DNA of 64,000 bases from Lepturacanthus savala (GCA_030544235.1 CM060474.1:6784398-6848397); one strand, 5' to 3'; numbered from the stretch's first letter, positions 25,997 through 36,258 are shown. The notes: generated by a model from the letters alone, not told the origin. Program-made: numbers and translations.

Positions 25997-28590
25997 ATGA
26001 AATGTCTTTAAATAAGCACATTTCCCTAAATCCTGCCTTGTCTATATCCGGTACAAATTTTTAAGGTCACATCACATCACATTTTTCTCACTGACCCATA
26101 TGCCTTTTGTACATTTATTTGCTATTTGACTATTTTATTATTACGTATAGTTTGTCCTTTATATTCTTATTCTATATGTTGTTATAGTCTATAATAATAT
26201 AATTTGGTGAATTCTCTATCTCAAAATAAATAAATCCTCTCATCTATTTTCTCACCATCTTCAGGAGCCTTCAACTCCATCTGATGCTCAGATTTCCTGA
26301 GGACCCTGAAGTAGTCGGCGTGGGTGGAGCATAGCGACCGAGCTGTCTCCATGGCGACGCCCTGCGCCTCCATCATGGCCTGAAACTTGGACAGAGCCGC
26401 TCCACCAATCACAGCCTCCGAAATCCGCCCCCTTCCCTCTGATAGGCTGGAGGCTAACCCGGTCATTTCCAGCAGAATTCCACCTGCAAAATAAAAAACA
26501 CACCGTTAAAGCTGAAGATGGGGGATGTCTGTTTCCCCCAGTGGCCACTCAGGGTACTGCAACAAAAATACCATCAACCCAAATATCATGTGAGGGTTTT
26601 TTGGAATTCACACGTTGTCATCGGGAGGTGATTGATCAGTCTTTATGAGTCACAGAACCAGGAAATAAACCAGGAAGTCAGGAACTTGAAATTTAATGCC
26701 GGCCATTTTTCAGTCCAGTTTTATAATACACCCATGCTATAGAAAATAAGGTGCAGATTTGGCCCCTGGGCCATAGGTTTGACACATATGGTTTAAAACA
26801 TTAGCTTCCTGTATCATTAGACCTAATTCATCTGGAGGAGTTACAACCAATCCCTGAGGATTTCTCAAAAGACCAGTAGAATCCTGAGTGGCTCTTCAGT
26901 TCAGCCACAACTGAACAAATTACTACGATGAAACTCTAAAAGTATAATTTCATTTTCCAAATCTACTTCATGAGTAACCAAAAAAACTTTGCCCAACTTG
27001 TCAGCTCCTGTAACAGCTACATTATTCACTCTAGTGACTCTTGACACAAATACTAAGTTAAACAGGTTTTTCTACCTAGATTCAAACCTGCAACATTTAA
27101 ATGAAAATGACTACAAATCAGTGAATTTATGTTTTCTGTGCTTCAGATACATGATGGGAACATGAGAAATAATGCTAGATGTTAAAGCTAGTAGTGTGTA
27201 GTTTTAAACCTTTTATTTTTTAAAGGTTTTTAATATTAATAGAAACAAATTATAATATTATACTATAACAGTAATAAGATAATACTGGAAGATGTTTCTA
27301 CTAGTGAAACTAACACTAGAGCTGCTACAGGGTTCAACTTGACCTGTTAGTGGTTCTAGTGTTAAAATACTGAACTATTCCTTTATGTTCATGCATCAAA
27401 ACCACAAAAAGCAAATGTGTAATAAACTCCATGTAATAAACTCTGTGTAATAAACTCGTTGTAATAAACTCCATGTTATAAACTCCATGTAATAAACTCC
27501 ATGTTATAAACTCCATGTAATAAACTCCATGTAATAAACTCCATGTAATAAACCCCATGTAATAAACTCCATGTAATAAACTCCATGTTATAAACTCCAT
27601 GTAATAAACCCCATGTAATAAACTCCATGTAATAAACTCCATGTAATAAACCCCATGTAATAAACTCCATGTAATAAACTCCATGTTATAAACTCCATGT
27701 AATAAACTCCATGTAATAAACTCCATGTAATAAACTCCATGTTATAAACTCCATGTAATAAACCCCATGTAATAAACTCCATGTTATAAACTCCATGTAA
27801 TAAACTCCATGTAATAAACTCCATGTAATAAACTCCATGTTATAAACTCCATGTAATAAACCCCATGTAATAAACTCCATGTAATAAACTCCATGTTATA
27901 AACTCCATGTAATAAACTCCATGTAATAAACTCCATGTAATAAACTCCATGTTATAAACTCCATGTAATAAACCCCATGTAATAAACTCCATGTTATAAA
28001 CTCCATGTAATAAACTCCATGTTATAAACTCCATGTTATAAACTCCATGTTATAAACTCCATGTTATAAACTGCATGTTATAAACTGCATGTTATAAACT
28101 CCAGTACCGAGGGTCGTTACCAGCTCCATCAGGTCTTCGGGTCCATTTCCTTTCAGCGTTTCCAGAGACTCCATCACCTCCAGACTGTTGCCCACACATC
28201 GACCAATCAGGGCGTCCATCCTGCTCAGCACCGCCCCAGTACGGATGCCCAGACCATTTCCTGTCTTCACCTGTCAGAGTAAAAGCTGCATGTTGTCATA
28301 CTCCAACAATTACCTAGAAAAGGGGGCTTTTATTTTGAAGGACATACAATGTATGTGGTCACATGACCAGGATATCCCTATTGCTGATGGACATTTGACA
28401 TGTGAGCATCACTGTCTCATGACTGAAGGTTGCATTTTGGTTCATAATTTTGTAAACTTTTATTTTTATGCTTTTTACATTTAATTTAATTTTGATGTTA
28501 TTTTTTTTCTACTATGCTTAAAAAAGGTCTACAATATGAAAATTATATGCACATTAATAATTCTTCAAGCATCCAACCTAATGGAGAGGA

Positions 28591-28647
<57 letters not shown>

Positions 28648-31600
28648 TATACTCTATTACTTTAATATTTTAAATATTTTATAATTTAAAATGGCCTAAA
28701 TAATAGTTTATGCTAGGTTAATGCTATGTACATCAATGGGACTTCATTAGGTTTTTACACTAGGTATTTATCATATTTCCATATTGTTGATAAAACCTAT
28801 TTTAGTATATTAGAAAAAAAAACTGAACATCAAAATTGAGTTAAATATTAAAAAAAACACACAAAAAAACAAATAAAGTTTACCTGTGGCCAATAGTGAA
28901 TTAATTTTTTTATTTGGTGAATATTTTCCATGTCTATCAGGTAAAGGGACTGGTAAGAATGTCTTTCAAAATAAAAGCCCCCTCTAACTAAAACTATAGA
29001 TTTTATATCACAGCTTTTTAGAAAAACTTGCATAAAGTACTTGTTGCCATATGTAAACACTATGTAATAGAGGGTTAATAAATCTATTATTTTAATAATA
29101 AATATTGTTTAATTAATTTAATTCACTTAATAAAACATACTCACCAGTAACTTAGCGAGTTCCTTAGCACTGTCCAGGTCTTTATAAAGAGCAGCTCGTC
29201 CAAACTTGACGTCCAGAACCAGAGCAGACAGAGACTCCGCCCCTTTCTTTGAGATAATAGAGCCTAAAAAACCAAATATTTAATTCATGTTAAATGGCAG
29301 AAATTATTTCTGAGCAGCAACAATCAATGCCAACTGATGGAAAAGTTAAATGGATTATTGCAGCCTGAGATGTTAGCCTGGCTAAGCTAACATCACTAAC
29401 GTTAGCTTCGCTAAGCTAACATGGCTAATTTTAGCCTGGCTAAGCTAACATCACTAACGTTAGCTTCGTTAAGCTAACATGGCTAACGTTAGCCTAACAT
29501 CACTAATGTTAGCCTGGCTAAACTAACATCACTAAAGATAGCTTTGCTAAGCTAACATGGGTAACGTTAGCCTGGCTAAGCTAACATCACTAATGATGGA
29601 TGGATTACCTCAGCAAAGGAGAAGTGTCATTATCACAGATTTATTCAGATTTGTGAATAATATTTTAGAGAAATGGTTATTTTGTGTTTGTAGAAAATGT
29701 TTTAGATCTTTAAATTCATCTAATAAAAATGGAAGCAAAGACAAAAGTGTAGCATTAATATTGTATTCAGAGTACCACTGCTGCAGTAGGTTGTTCATGC
29801 AGGACATTTACTTGTATTTTAGCATTAATCCTTTGCTGTTTCTCGTTTCCAGTTCGTTACCAGTAATGAGCGGTAAACTGTCCACGGTGCTGGTGGCGTC
29901 CCTCAGGGCGTACAGGACTCGATCTGCAGGGACCAACTTCTCCGTCTGACCCACAATGCAACAGCCCACCGAGTCCAGGATCCTCTGGACCTGAACCATC
30001 AGAATCGTCACCGAGTTAAAACCAGAAAAGACCACAAAAAACCCCACTGTGATAGTTCCTGTGTTTAGGTAATGTATAATATTTTAAACTTTAAATTCTT
30101 TCATTAAATGTGAAAAAACATCAGTTTACTATTATAGAGACTAAAGAAACCAGGAAATAATCAGAGAGAAGCTGGAACCAGAGAATTTGGACATTTTCTA
30201 ACGAAAAAATGACTCAAATCCATTAATCGAATACTTTTGTTTTTTTATTAGTATTTGTAGTTTGTTTAAATATATAAATATTTAGTATTTTTAAAATTAT
30301 TTTTAGTATCTTGAGTATTTTTTGTATCTTTTGTAAATTTAGTATGTTTTATTTATATTATTAGTAGTTTAAGTGTTTTTTTGTATTTTAGTATTTCATC
30401 TTTAGTATTTTAACTTTTTTCATTTAAACTTTATACATACATCAATCAAACTTTATCAAATACTGTATAGATTATTACATTAATTAGTTAATTGTTGATT
30501 ATTTTCTAATCAGAAAAGACAAGCTGGAACTAGAGAATTTTTTTTTTTTTTTAAATTAACTCAAGTGTGTATCAGAGTAGTTGTTGGTTAAAGTGATATC
30601 AATTTATCAACTAATATTTGCTCTAATTTTCAGTCTTGTTCATAATTATCACAGAACAAAATACACACAAACAATTTAAAACTCAGTGTTGACTTGGTAT
30701 CTGGTTGGTTTCTGTATAATTAAACCATGTCCAGCTGGTCATTAATTAGAGCAACAATTAACAACTATTTTAAATCAATTATTAGATTTGAGTCACAAAA
30801 CCAGACAGTAGAAAATGTCTGGTTTTCTCTGGTTCCAGCTTCTCTTCTCTAATTATTTCCTGGTTTCTTTAGTCTCTATAATAAGAAACTGATGATCTTT
30901 GGAAACACTGATCCACATTTTACACCATTTAATGAACCAATCAATTAAGCAATTAATCGTTTGAATAATCAATAGATTAATCATGATATTCCTCAGTTGC
31001 AGCCTTAATGTAAATAAAAATAAAACCTGTTCTGCTGATTGGTGGATGTTGAATCCTGGAATAGATTCCAGTTTATCCAGAGTTCCTCCTGTGTGGGCCA
31101 GGCCCCGCCCACTGATCATCGGCACCTGTCAATCAGACACCTGGAACTTTATGCTTTATTCAATTTTCCTAAAAATCCCAAATTTCAGAGTAGTCAGTCG
31201 CCAAAAACCAAGAGAAGTTTTACATCAAAATGACCAACTCGACCAGGGCATTGTGAGGTATGACCTTTAGTAAAGGTCGTATTTACCGTGGTGACATCGT
31301 CACCATTTCCGTGACAATTAATTTCCCATTCGTTTCAGGAAAATCAAGCAGGAAAATTCATCCATTGCTTGAATAGAAGCAGAGAATCTGAGGGTTTGGG
31401 CTGGAGAAGGTTCAGAGTGAAGCTTAGAGACACGTCTCCTCCATCTGATTCCATGCCAGTGAAGGTAGAAATATGATGAAATACATCACGTCTTTAGAGC
31501 TACAAACATGAAAGTTCTATCAGTCTGACCTGGAGTGTGTTGGCTCTGAGAAAATATCTTCATTTATCCAGTAACTCTGAGTATTTGGGAGTTAGAAGCA

Positions 31601-32350
31601 GAGGTTTGACACGTGCACCTGTCCACAGCCCAGGGGGCTGAGACAATGTCATCATCGCCATGGGATCCCCACAGCCCAGGGGCTGAGACGATGTCATCAT
31701 CGCCATGGGAGCCCCACAGCCTGGGGGCTGCGATGATGTCATCATCGCCAAGGGAACCCCACAGCCTGGGGGCTGAGACGATGTCATCATCGCCATGGGA
31801 GCCCCACAGCCTGGGGGCTGCGATGATGTCATCATCGCCAAGGGAACCCCACAGCCTGGGGGCATCAGCTGATTACTCTGTCAGGCTGAAAGCTTATTGG
31901 TCCAAAGTTTTTCATCAATAACTTTGGATCTACAGGTTCCACCATCACCAAAATTGGTAGGAGTGATGTCACAACCATGTTAACACTACGGTTTAATGAG
32001 ACTGCAGACAGAGTTCAGGCAAAAGGCCAGACCCAACTCTCACTATTCATGTAGGAAGGATCTAGTTATTATTATTATTTCAACATCTCTTTCATCGTTA
32101 TCATTATCATCCTGTTTTAATGTGTTAATGTGTTTTAATGTGTTTTTCTTGTCATGATGAGAATAATTCTCTCCTGTTAAGTATAGTATAGTCCAGTATA
32201 ACGAGAAACTTTCTCTGTATATCCAGAAACATAATTATGTTGTTGTCATGGCGACAGCATTACGGTGAACATGGTTAACATCACAAATACATGATGATGT
32301 TCAACCTATCAAATTAACCCATTAAAGCCCAGAATTTATTCAAAGCTTTC

Positions 32351-32447
<97 letters not shown>

Positions 32448-33136
32448 ACCTTTTGTCTAGGTTGTCCACTGTCATGTCATTATAACAAAAACAGCTGTGA
32501 GTAACATTTAGGTTTGGAGTATAAAATGATGGTCTTAAATGGGTTGATTGGATGAATTATATATATATATTTTTTTACATTTTTGTTATGCATTATTTTT
32601 CTTTCTTTTTTCCCTCATTGATTTGAAGGTGACCTGTAGCATTTCCGGTGTATTTGTGTGATTACCTTACAGCCACAGGCGGCTAGCGCGGGCGCTAACA
32701 CCAAACTGACTTTATCGCCAACACCGCCTGTCGAGTGTTTGTCGACCACAAGCCCCGCCCACTCCGCCGGCCATGACATCACTTCCCCCGATGACATCAT
32801 CTCCCTGGTCAGGGTCCGGATCTCCGAGTCGACCATCCCGTTCTGCCAGATGGACATCAACATGGCTCCTGGAGAAGGAAGCGTTGGAGATGAAGTGATG
32901 TGAGAGTGCGGGTGGTGCTAAACTGGTCCTGGTCCTACCTGGTCCTGGTCCTACCTAGTCCTGGTCCTACCTAGTCCTGGTCCTACCTGGTCCTGGTCCT
33001 AACTGGTCCTGGTCCTACCTGTCTGACACTCCTGGATCCTCCCGCTAGTTACAGCCTGGATGAAACCAACGATTTCTCCATCAGTCAGCTGTCCTCCATC
33101 TCGCTTCTTCTTGATCAGATCTGGGATGGACAGCAT
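23395..33136 (-). CDS. tymp: Thymidine phosphorylase, complete coding sequence in nine exons
   Basis: Exons in order: 33136-33019, 32868-32666, 31125-31027, 29990-29861, 29263-29145, 28270-28108, 26483-26256, 24895-24755, 23546-23395. They join to 1353 bases, 450 residues plus TAA (human TYMP is 482; the N-terminus is shorter here). The enzyme is a cytosolic homodimer that splits thymidine and phosphate into thymine and 2-deoxyribose 1-phosphate. The phosphate-binding KHSTGGVGDKV is at residues 83-93 and the family signature SGRGLAHTGGTLDKLE at 112-127. VPADRVLYALRDAT, SLPLIT, VLDVKFGRAAL and MGAGRSKAGQP follow. The first in-frame ATG is used because exon 2 opens with AD before it and no coding upstream exon was found. 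Introns hold five minisatellites, two of them touching splice donors. Confidence 0.96.
23547..24436. other. tymp last intron, unique part
   Basis: AT-rich. Two imperfect inverted stretches (23810-23900 and 23930-23995, sharing AACAAGRCTTTT and TTTATCTAAATAA-like sequence) are visible; no exon. Confidence 0.5.
24437..24680. promoter_or_regulatory. 21-bp minisatellite with X-box-like unit, about 12 copies
   Basis: Units of GTGACTGAGACTGTTACCAT plus G, with CATGGT or CACGGT variants. The join GTTACCATGGTGAC fits RYYNYYATRRNRAC at every position; CACGGT units break one position. The unit length is a multiple of three and all frames lack stops on both strands, giving VTETVTM and VTVSVTM pseudo-peptides. 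It lies in the last tymp intron. Confidence 0.6.
24755..24895 (-). CDS. tymp: tymp exon 9
   Basis: Acceptor TCCTGCAG wait-free reading at 24896-24898, donor GTGAAA. Encodes VILDVDGLALAEVLHKMGAG to LVSLGQKVTK. Confidence 0.94.
24896..25484. other. tymp intron, no exon seen
   Basis: AT-rich; 25425-25485 is a short relative of the 3050-3380 repeat. Confidence 0.5.
25485..25930. repeat. Composite interspersed repeat hosting a mariner-like MITE, copy 1
   Basis: Sequence from CTCAGATAATGAATTTCATG through AGGAAACACGTTGATTCTG to CATTATGGGACATTTTAGAG also flanks the two other MITE copies. The MITE therefore sits at the same place inside an older repeat that has itself been copied. Confidence 0.7.
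25601..25806. mobile_element. Mariner-like MITE, copy 1
   Basis: Starts TACACTACTCACAATAAGT and ends with its inverted form (one mismatch), with TA at both outer ends as expected for Tc1/mariner target duplication. About 206 bp, no coding capacity. Confidence 0.75.
25930..25993. repeat. (CT)n followed by (AT)n microsatellite
   Basis: About 12 CT repeats pass directly into about 19 AT repeats. Confidence 0.95.
26256..26483 (-). CDS. tymp: tymp exon 8
   Basis: Acceptor TTTTGCAG, donor GTGAGA. Encodes GILLEMTGLASSLSEGRGRI to SEHQMELKAPED. Confidence 0.95.
26500..27300. other. tymp intron 7, distal part
   Basis: No exon. 26740-26790 (GATTTGGCCCCTGGGCC, GGTTTGACACATATG) is a decayed hAT-type end. 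Confidence 0.5.
27314..27361. repeat. 48-bp palindromic mini-element (CACTAGA...TCTAGTG), copy 1
   Basis: Begins CACTAGAGCTGCTACAGGGT and ends in an inverted relative (TTAGTGGTTCTAGTG), flanked by TAA and TTAA. Same length and design as 55483-55530. Confidence 0.65.
27421..28103. repeat. tymp: 14-bp minisatellite (ATAAACTCCATGTA), about 48 copies, at a tymp donor
   Basis: Plus-strand units TAATAAACTCCATG and TTATAAACTCCATG alternate, with ACCCCATG and ACTGCATG variants. On the tymp strand the run starts about 7 bases into intron 7. Because 14 is not a multiple of three, the MEFITWSLLHGVY frames are three unit shifts repeated and not a protein. Confidence 0.95.
28108..28270 (-). CDS. tymp: tymp exon 7
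   Basis: Acceptor CTGACAG. Encodes VKTGNGLGIRTGAVLSRMDA to LMELVTTL. The donor is GTACTG, chosen because it restores TLGG in the next exon. The 14-bp minisatellite begins at about +7 of this intron. Confidence 0.93.
28310..28420. mobile_element. Fragment of the piggyBac-like MITE family
   Basis: AAAGGGGGCTTTTATTTTGA and GGATATCCCTATTGCTGATG match, in reverse, 1675-1750 of the complete element. Confidence 0.7.
28596..28652. repeat. (AT)n microsatellite
   Basis: A TA run with one CATATA interruption near its end. Confidence 0.95.
28650..29074. mobile_element. piggyBac-like MITE copy in tymp intron 6
   Basis: The right end CTATGTAATAGAGGG followed by TTAA (29075-29078) matches the complete element at 1380-1845. 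The left end (ACTCTATTACTTTAATA) has decayed and borders the (AT)n tract. Confidence 0.75.
29145..29263 (-). CDS. tymp: tymp exon 6
   Basis: Acceptor TTTTTTAG, donor GTGAGT. Encodes SIISKKGAESLSALVLDVKF to AKELAKLL. Confidence 0.95.
29370..29585. repeat. GCTAAC minisatellite
   Basis: Alternating AGCCTGGCTAAGCTAACATC and ACTAACGTTAGCTTCGCTAA phrases, about 45-50 bp per pair, four to five pairs. The motif GCTAAGC/GTTAGC makes many short palindromes. In tymp intron 5. Confidence 0.85.
29861..29990 (-). CDS. tymp: tymp exon 5
   Basis: Acceptor GGTTCAG, donor GTAACG. Encodes VQRILDSVGCCIVGQTEKLV to TVDSLPLIT. Confidence 0.96.
30117..30240. repeat. Interspersed repeat copy (AAGCTGAAGATTCAAC family), partial
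   Basis: ATCAGTTTACTATTATAGAG through GAATTTGGACATTTTC and TCCATTAATCGAATAC. Confidence 0.7.
30745..30995. repeat. Interspersed repeat copy, reverse orientation
   Basis: Reverse of the same family: TAGAGCAACAATTAACAACT, GGTTCCAGCTTCTCTTCTCT, AACTGATGATCTTTGG, then CAGTTGCAGCC close to tymp exon 4. Confidence 0.7.
31027..31125 (-). CDS. tymp: tymp exon 4
   Basis: 33 codons in phase 0, acceptor TTGACAG, donor GTTTTA. Carries the pyrimidine nucleoside phosphorylase signature and SIPGFNIHQSAEQ. Confidence 0.96.
31126..31614. other. tymp intron 3, no exon seen
   Basis: Between exon 4 and the 45-bp minisatellite. No structure noticed beyond short runs. Confidence 0.5.
31615..31866. repeat. 45-bp minisatellite with an internal near-palindrome
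   Basis: About 5.5 copies of a 45-bp unit: CCCACAGCCTGGGGGCTG, then CGATGATGTCATCATCG, then CCATGGGAGC or CCAAGGGAAC. The middle block is a 17-19 base near-perfect palindrome with TGATGTCA in the centre. The unit is a multiple of three, so both strands stay open (about 100 residues each), but nothing supports translation. Confidence 0.85.
31867..32353. other. tymp intron 3, no exon seen
   Basis: Contains GTTGTCATGGCGAC at 32241-32254, another X-box consensus match, and no gene. Confidence 0.45.
32354..32442. repeat. (AT)n microsatellite, about 88 bp
   Basis: A pure TA run in tymp intron 3. Confidence 0.96.
32666..32868 (-). CDS. tymp: tymp exon 3
   Basis: Acceptor CTCCAG, donor GTAATC. Encodes AMLMSIWQNGMVDSEIRTL to VDKHSTGGVGDKVSLVLAP and AACGCK, including the phosphate-binding loop. 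Confidence 0.96.
32923..33020 (-). repeat. tymp: 16-bp minisatellite containing the tymp exon 2 donor, six copies
   Basis: On the tymp strand each unit reads AGGTAGGACCAGGACC or a close variant. The first unit contains the real donor AG|GTAGGA and overlaps the last two exon bases. Four further units repeat AGGTAGGA; one reads AGTTAGGA. About 96 of the 150 intron bases are array. Confidence 0.93.
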
Positions 33137-33142
33137 GTCAGC
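33019..33142 (-). CDS. tymp: tymp exon 2 (first coding exon)
   Basis: Acceptor TTTCAG ends at 33143; the ATG is at 33136-33134. Encodes MLSIPDLIKKKRDGGQLTDG to RIQECQT. Donor CAG|GTAGGA is itself the first unit of a 16-bp tandem repeat filling most of the 150-bp intron. Confidence 0.9.
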
Positions 33143-33174
33143 CTGAAACAAATTATGATGTTTCAATTAGTAGT

Positions 33175-33366
33175 TTGGTTGATTAAATGATGTAAAAATG
33201 TGGATCAGTGTTTCCAAAGCTGAAGATTCAGCATAAAATGTCTTTTTGTCCAGATAAACAGTCCACAACCCAAAGATCATCAGTTTACTATTATAGAGAA
33301 TAAAGAAACCAGAAAATAACCAGAGAAGAGAAGCTGGAAGCAGAGAATTTGGACATTTTTTTGCCA
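33175..33366. repeat. Interspersed repeat copy, left part, interrupted by the Penelope-like element
   Basis: Family sequence runs from GTGGATCAGTGTTTCCAAAG to GAGAATTTGGACATTTTT. Its missing right end (GTTGGCAACTAATTGATTAA to GTTGCAG) is found at 36205-36258. Confidence 0.75.
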
Positions 33367-33599
33367 CAAAATCTATGCGAAAGTTGGTAAAGTAGTGTTG
33401 AGTGTTCAAATTCGAGAGAGGACAAACTATGACGTATTATACAATAAATGTATTTAAAACAGGATTATTAAAAAACTGGATCTTTCTATAGGATGATCTC
33501 TCTCTGATTGGCTGGAAGTAGTCTGGGACAGGCCAGTCACTCTGAGATGAAATCACTCCAGTCTTCAATTCATTCATCAGTGGATGCTGGTCTATTGTC

Positions 33600-36195
33600 A
33601 GTCTGATTGAATCCTAGTGATGAGCTGAAGAGGTGAACTCATCTAGTTTCAGTGGATGTAAATGTGTCGTCTGTCTGTGTGAAAGTGGAGAATCATGTGA
33701 CCACCTTCCTCCATCTTGTCTGTGTGGATTCTCACTCACCCAGGTCATTGTAGTCAAGGGGTTTTTAAAAAAGTAGGCAACTGGACTTTTTCTTTGAGCT
33801 TGAAGATGTTTCACCTTTCATCCGAAAGGCTTCTTCAGTTCTAGCCTGATGATGGAAACCAGGAGCTATATCTCTGGATCACAGAGGGTGGAGCTATAGA
33901 CCACACCTCCCATCCCATAACAAAGGGTCACATAGGTCACCCTTCAAGGTGTGAATTAGGATGAGAGTCGTTGTGGTAACGACTCTCATTCCAATTCAAG
34001 GTGTGACTTGGAATGAGAGTCGTGGTCACATGATCCAGAGAGAGAGTCCTGCTCTGATGGTGAAGAGCAGTTAAACTTCCTGGGATGAGATCTTAAGGCA
34101 GGATGGTACGTAGCAGATAGGTTATGACCCAGTCCCCCTCCTCTGTTCAAAGTAGGTTGTTCCAAATGGACATAAATGGCCTCTTTCACTCCTCTCTCAA
34201 ACCACCTGTCCTCCTTATCTAAGATGTGTACATCAATGTCTTTAAAGGAGTGTCCCTTTTCCTTCAGATGTAGATGTACTGCTGAGTCCTGTCCTGATGT
34301 GGTGGCCCTCCTGTGTTGTGCCATGCGTTTGCGGAGTGGTTGCTTAGTTTCACCAATATATAGATCCGGGCACTCTTCACTGCATTGTACTGCATAAACC
34401 ACATTGTTAAGGTTTTGTCTTGGGGTTTTGTCCCTGGACCAGTCTCTGTCTGAGGGTGTTACCAGGCTTGAAATAAACTGGGATGTTGTGCTTGCTGAAG
34501 ATTCTTCTTAGTTTCTCTGAGAGACCAGATACGTACGGCACTACCACATGATTCCTTCTGTTCTTCTTTTTGTCTTTCTGTGTTTCGTTTTCTTTCTCCT
34601 GTCTTTTATTAATCTTTATGAATGCCCAGTTGGGGTAACCACAGTTCCTTAGTGCCTGTTTGATGTGTGTGTGCTCCTTCTCTTTCCCTTCTGTTTTGGA
34701 AGGGATGCTGTCTGCCCGGTGTTGTAGGGTTCTGATGACACCCAGTTTGTGTTCCAGTGGGTGATGAGAGTCAAATAGTAGATATTGGTCAGTGTGTGTG
34801 GGTTTCCTGTAGACCTCTGTGCTGAGACCTCTATCATCTTCAACAAGGACCTCACAATCCAGAAAGGGTAGTTTCCGGTCTTTGGAGTTCTCCCTGGTGA
34901 ACTTGATGTAGTTGTTGACTGAGTTGATGTGCTTTGTAAAGGCCTCTACTTCCTGGCTTTTGATTTTCGTGAATGTATCATCCACATATCTAAACCAGTG
35001 GCTTGGTGTTGTTCCTTTAAATGAGGTTAGTGCTTGGTTCTCCACTTCCTCCATGTAGAGGTTCGCCACAAGGGGGGAGACTGGAGAGCCCATGGCACAG
35101 CCATGTTTCTGCCTGTAGAATTCCTCATTGTACTTGAAGTAGGTGGTGGTGAGGCAAAGTTCTAAGAGGGAGCAAATCTTATCTGGGGTGAGGTTGGTTC
35201 TTGTGTGCAGACATGTGTCCTGTTGTAATCGGTTTCTGATGGCCTCTACTGCTTCTGTTGTGGGGATGCAGGTGAACAAGGATGTGACATCATATGATAC
35301 CATAGTTTCATCTGGGTCCAGTTTCAGTTGGCTGATTTTGTCGGTGAAATCCTGGAGTTCTGGATGTGATGGATGTGATGTGGAGTTTTTCCAATTAAAG
35401 GAGACAGAGTCGCTGATAGGAATTTTGAAATATTATAAGTGACTGAATTGATGCTGCTTATAATTGGTCTGAGGGGGGCCCCTTCCTTGTGAATCTTCGG
35501 GAGCCCGTATATGCATGGGATGGTGTCCCCTGGGTAGAGTCTGTAGTACATGTGTTGATCAATGGATTCTGTATGTCTCAGGTCTTGTAGGCAGCGGATA
35601 ATCTTCTTTTTGTAGCCCTCGGTTGGGTCTCTTTTCAGTTTCTCATAGGTGTTAGTGTCGCTGAGTAGATTGTTCATTTTGGAGTTATACTCAGTCGTGT
35701 TTAGCACCACTGTGCATCTCCCTTTATCTGCTGGTAGTATGGTGATGTTTTTGTCCTTGCTTAGAGATGTAATGGCTTTCCTCTCCGGGTAAGTGAGATT
35801 TGAAGTGGGGACCTTTGCACTTGTGAGAGCTGCAGATACCTTCATCCTGATTTGTTCTGCTTCAGCATGAGGTATCCTGTTGTTCCTAATGGCTGACTCT
35901 GTGGTTGTGATGAGTTCCACCGTGGGTAGCTGGTGAGGTGAAACAGCGAAGTTGAGTCCTTTTGCTAGCATGTCTCTTTCTGGTTTGGTGAGTTCCCTGT
36001 AAGACAGGTTCCTCACCCATTTGGACTGATTTATGGGGGATGTGGTCTCCATCTGGTTGTGTCCTGACACATTGGAGCTTGGGGTGGCTCTCTGTGATCT
36101 GTCTAGAAGGATGTTGAATTTTTGGGACTGTCTTTCCTTGCTCTTGTTGTGTTGTGCTAGTTGTGCCTTGTCCGATTTTATTCCTATTAAAATAG
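33600..36195 (-). mobile_element. Penelope-like retroelement with GIY-YIG endonuclease
   Basis: An almost full-length element in the same direction as tymp, in its 5' intron. It contains a Penelope-type reverse transcriptase and a C-terminal GIY-YIG domain. The 3' region (33760-33840) has TGTTTCACCTTTCATCCGAA and GGCTTCTTCAGTTCT, typical of this fish family. The left end is approximate. It is inserted in another repeat, whose two halves lie on either side. Confidence 0.9.
33986..36190 (-). pseudogene. Penelope-like RT/GIY-YIG polyprotein, two frameshifts
   Basis: Three frames cover one protein. Frame one (about 36190 to 35324) has the N-terminal part with LPADKGRCTVVLN and GLPKIHKEGAPLRPIISS. 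Frame two (35303-34407) has RT motif A (SYDVTSLFTCIP), motif B (GCAMGSPVSPLVANLYMEEV) and the active site FRYVDDTF. Frame three (34402-33986) has the GIY-YIG nuclease (YIGETKQPLRKRMAQHR). Frameshifts lie at about 35330-35350 and 34404-34440. Both catalytic centres look intact, so decay is recent. Encoded proteins of this class copy RNA primed at a nick made by the endonuclease. Confidence 0.88.
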
Positions 36196-36204
36196 ACAGG
36201 GATT

Positions 36205-36258
36205 CATGTCAAAGTTGGCAACTAATTGATTAATCAACTAGTGGTTGCAGATCTATTT
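36205..36258. repeat. Right end of the interrupted interspersed repeat
   Basis: GTTGGCAACTAATTGATTAA then GTGGTTGCAGATC completes the family member begun at 33175. Confidence 0.65.

Noticed and set aside
26288..26548. Minus frame MATGGNRHPPSSALTVC overlapping tymp exon 8
   Set aside because: Wrong frame; the exon is defined by splice sites and TYMP sequence.
27334..28034. Minus-strand frames MEFITWSLLHGVY up to 130 codons
   Set aside because: Products of the 14-bp minisatellite read through three phases in turn.
31560..31921. Frames of about 100 codons on both strands with a 15-residue period
   Set aside because: 45-bp minisatellite in a tymp intron; symmetrical openness of both strands argues against coding.
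35143..35442. Plus-strand frame of 99 codons in the Penelope-like element
   Set aside because: Antisense of the RT frame.
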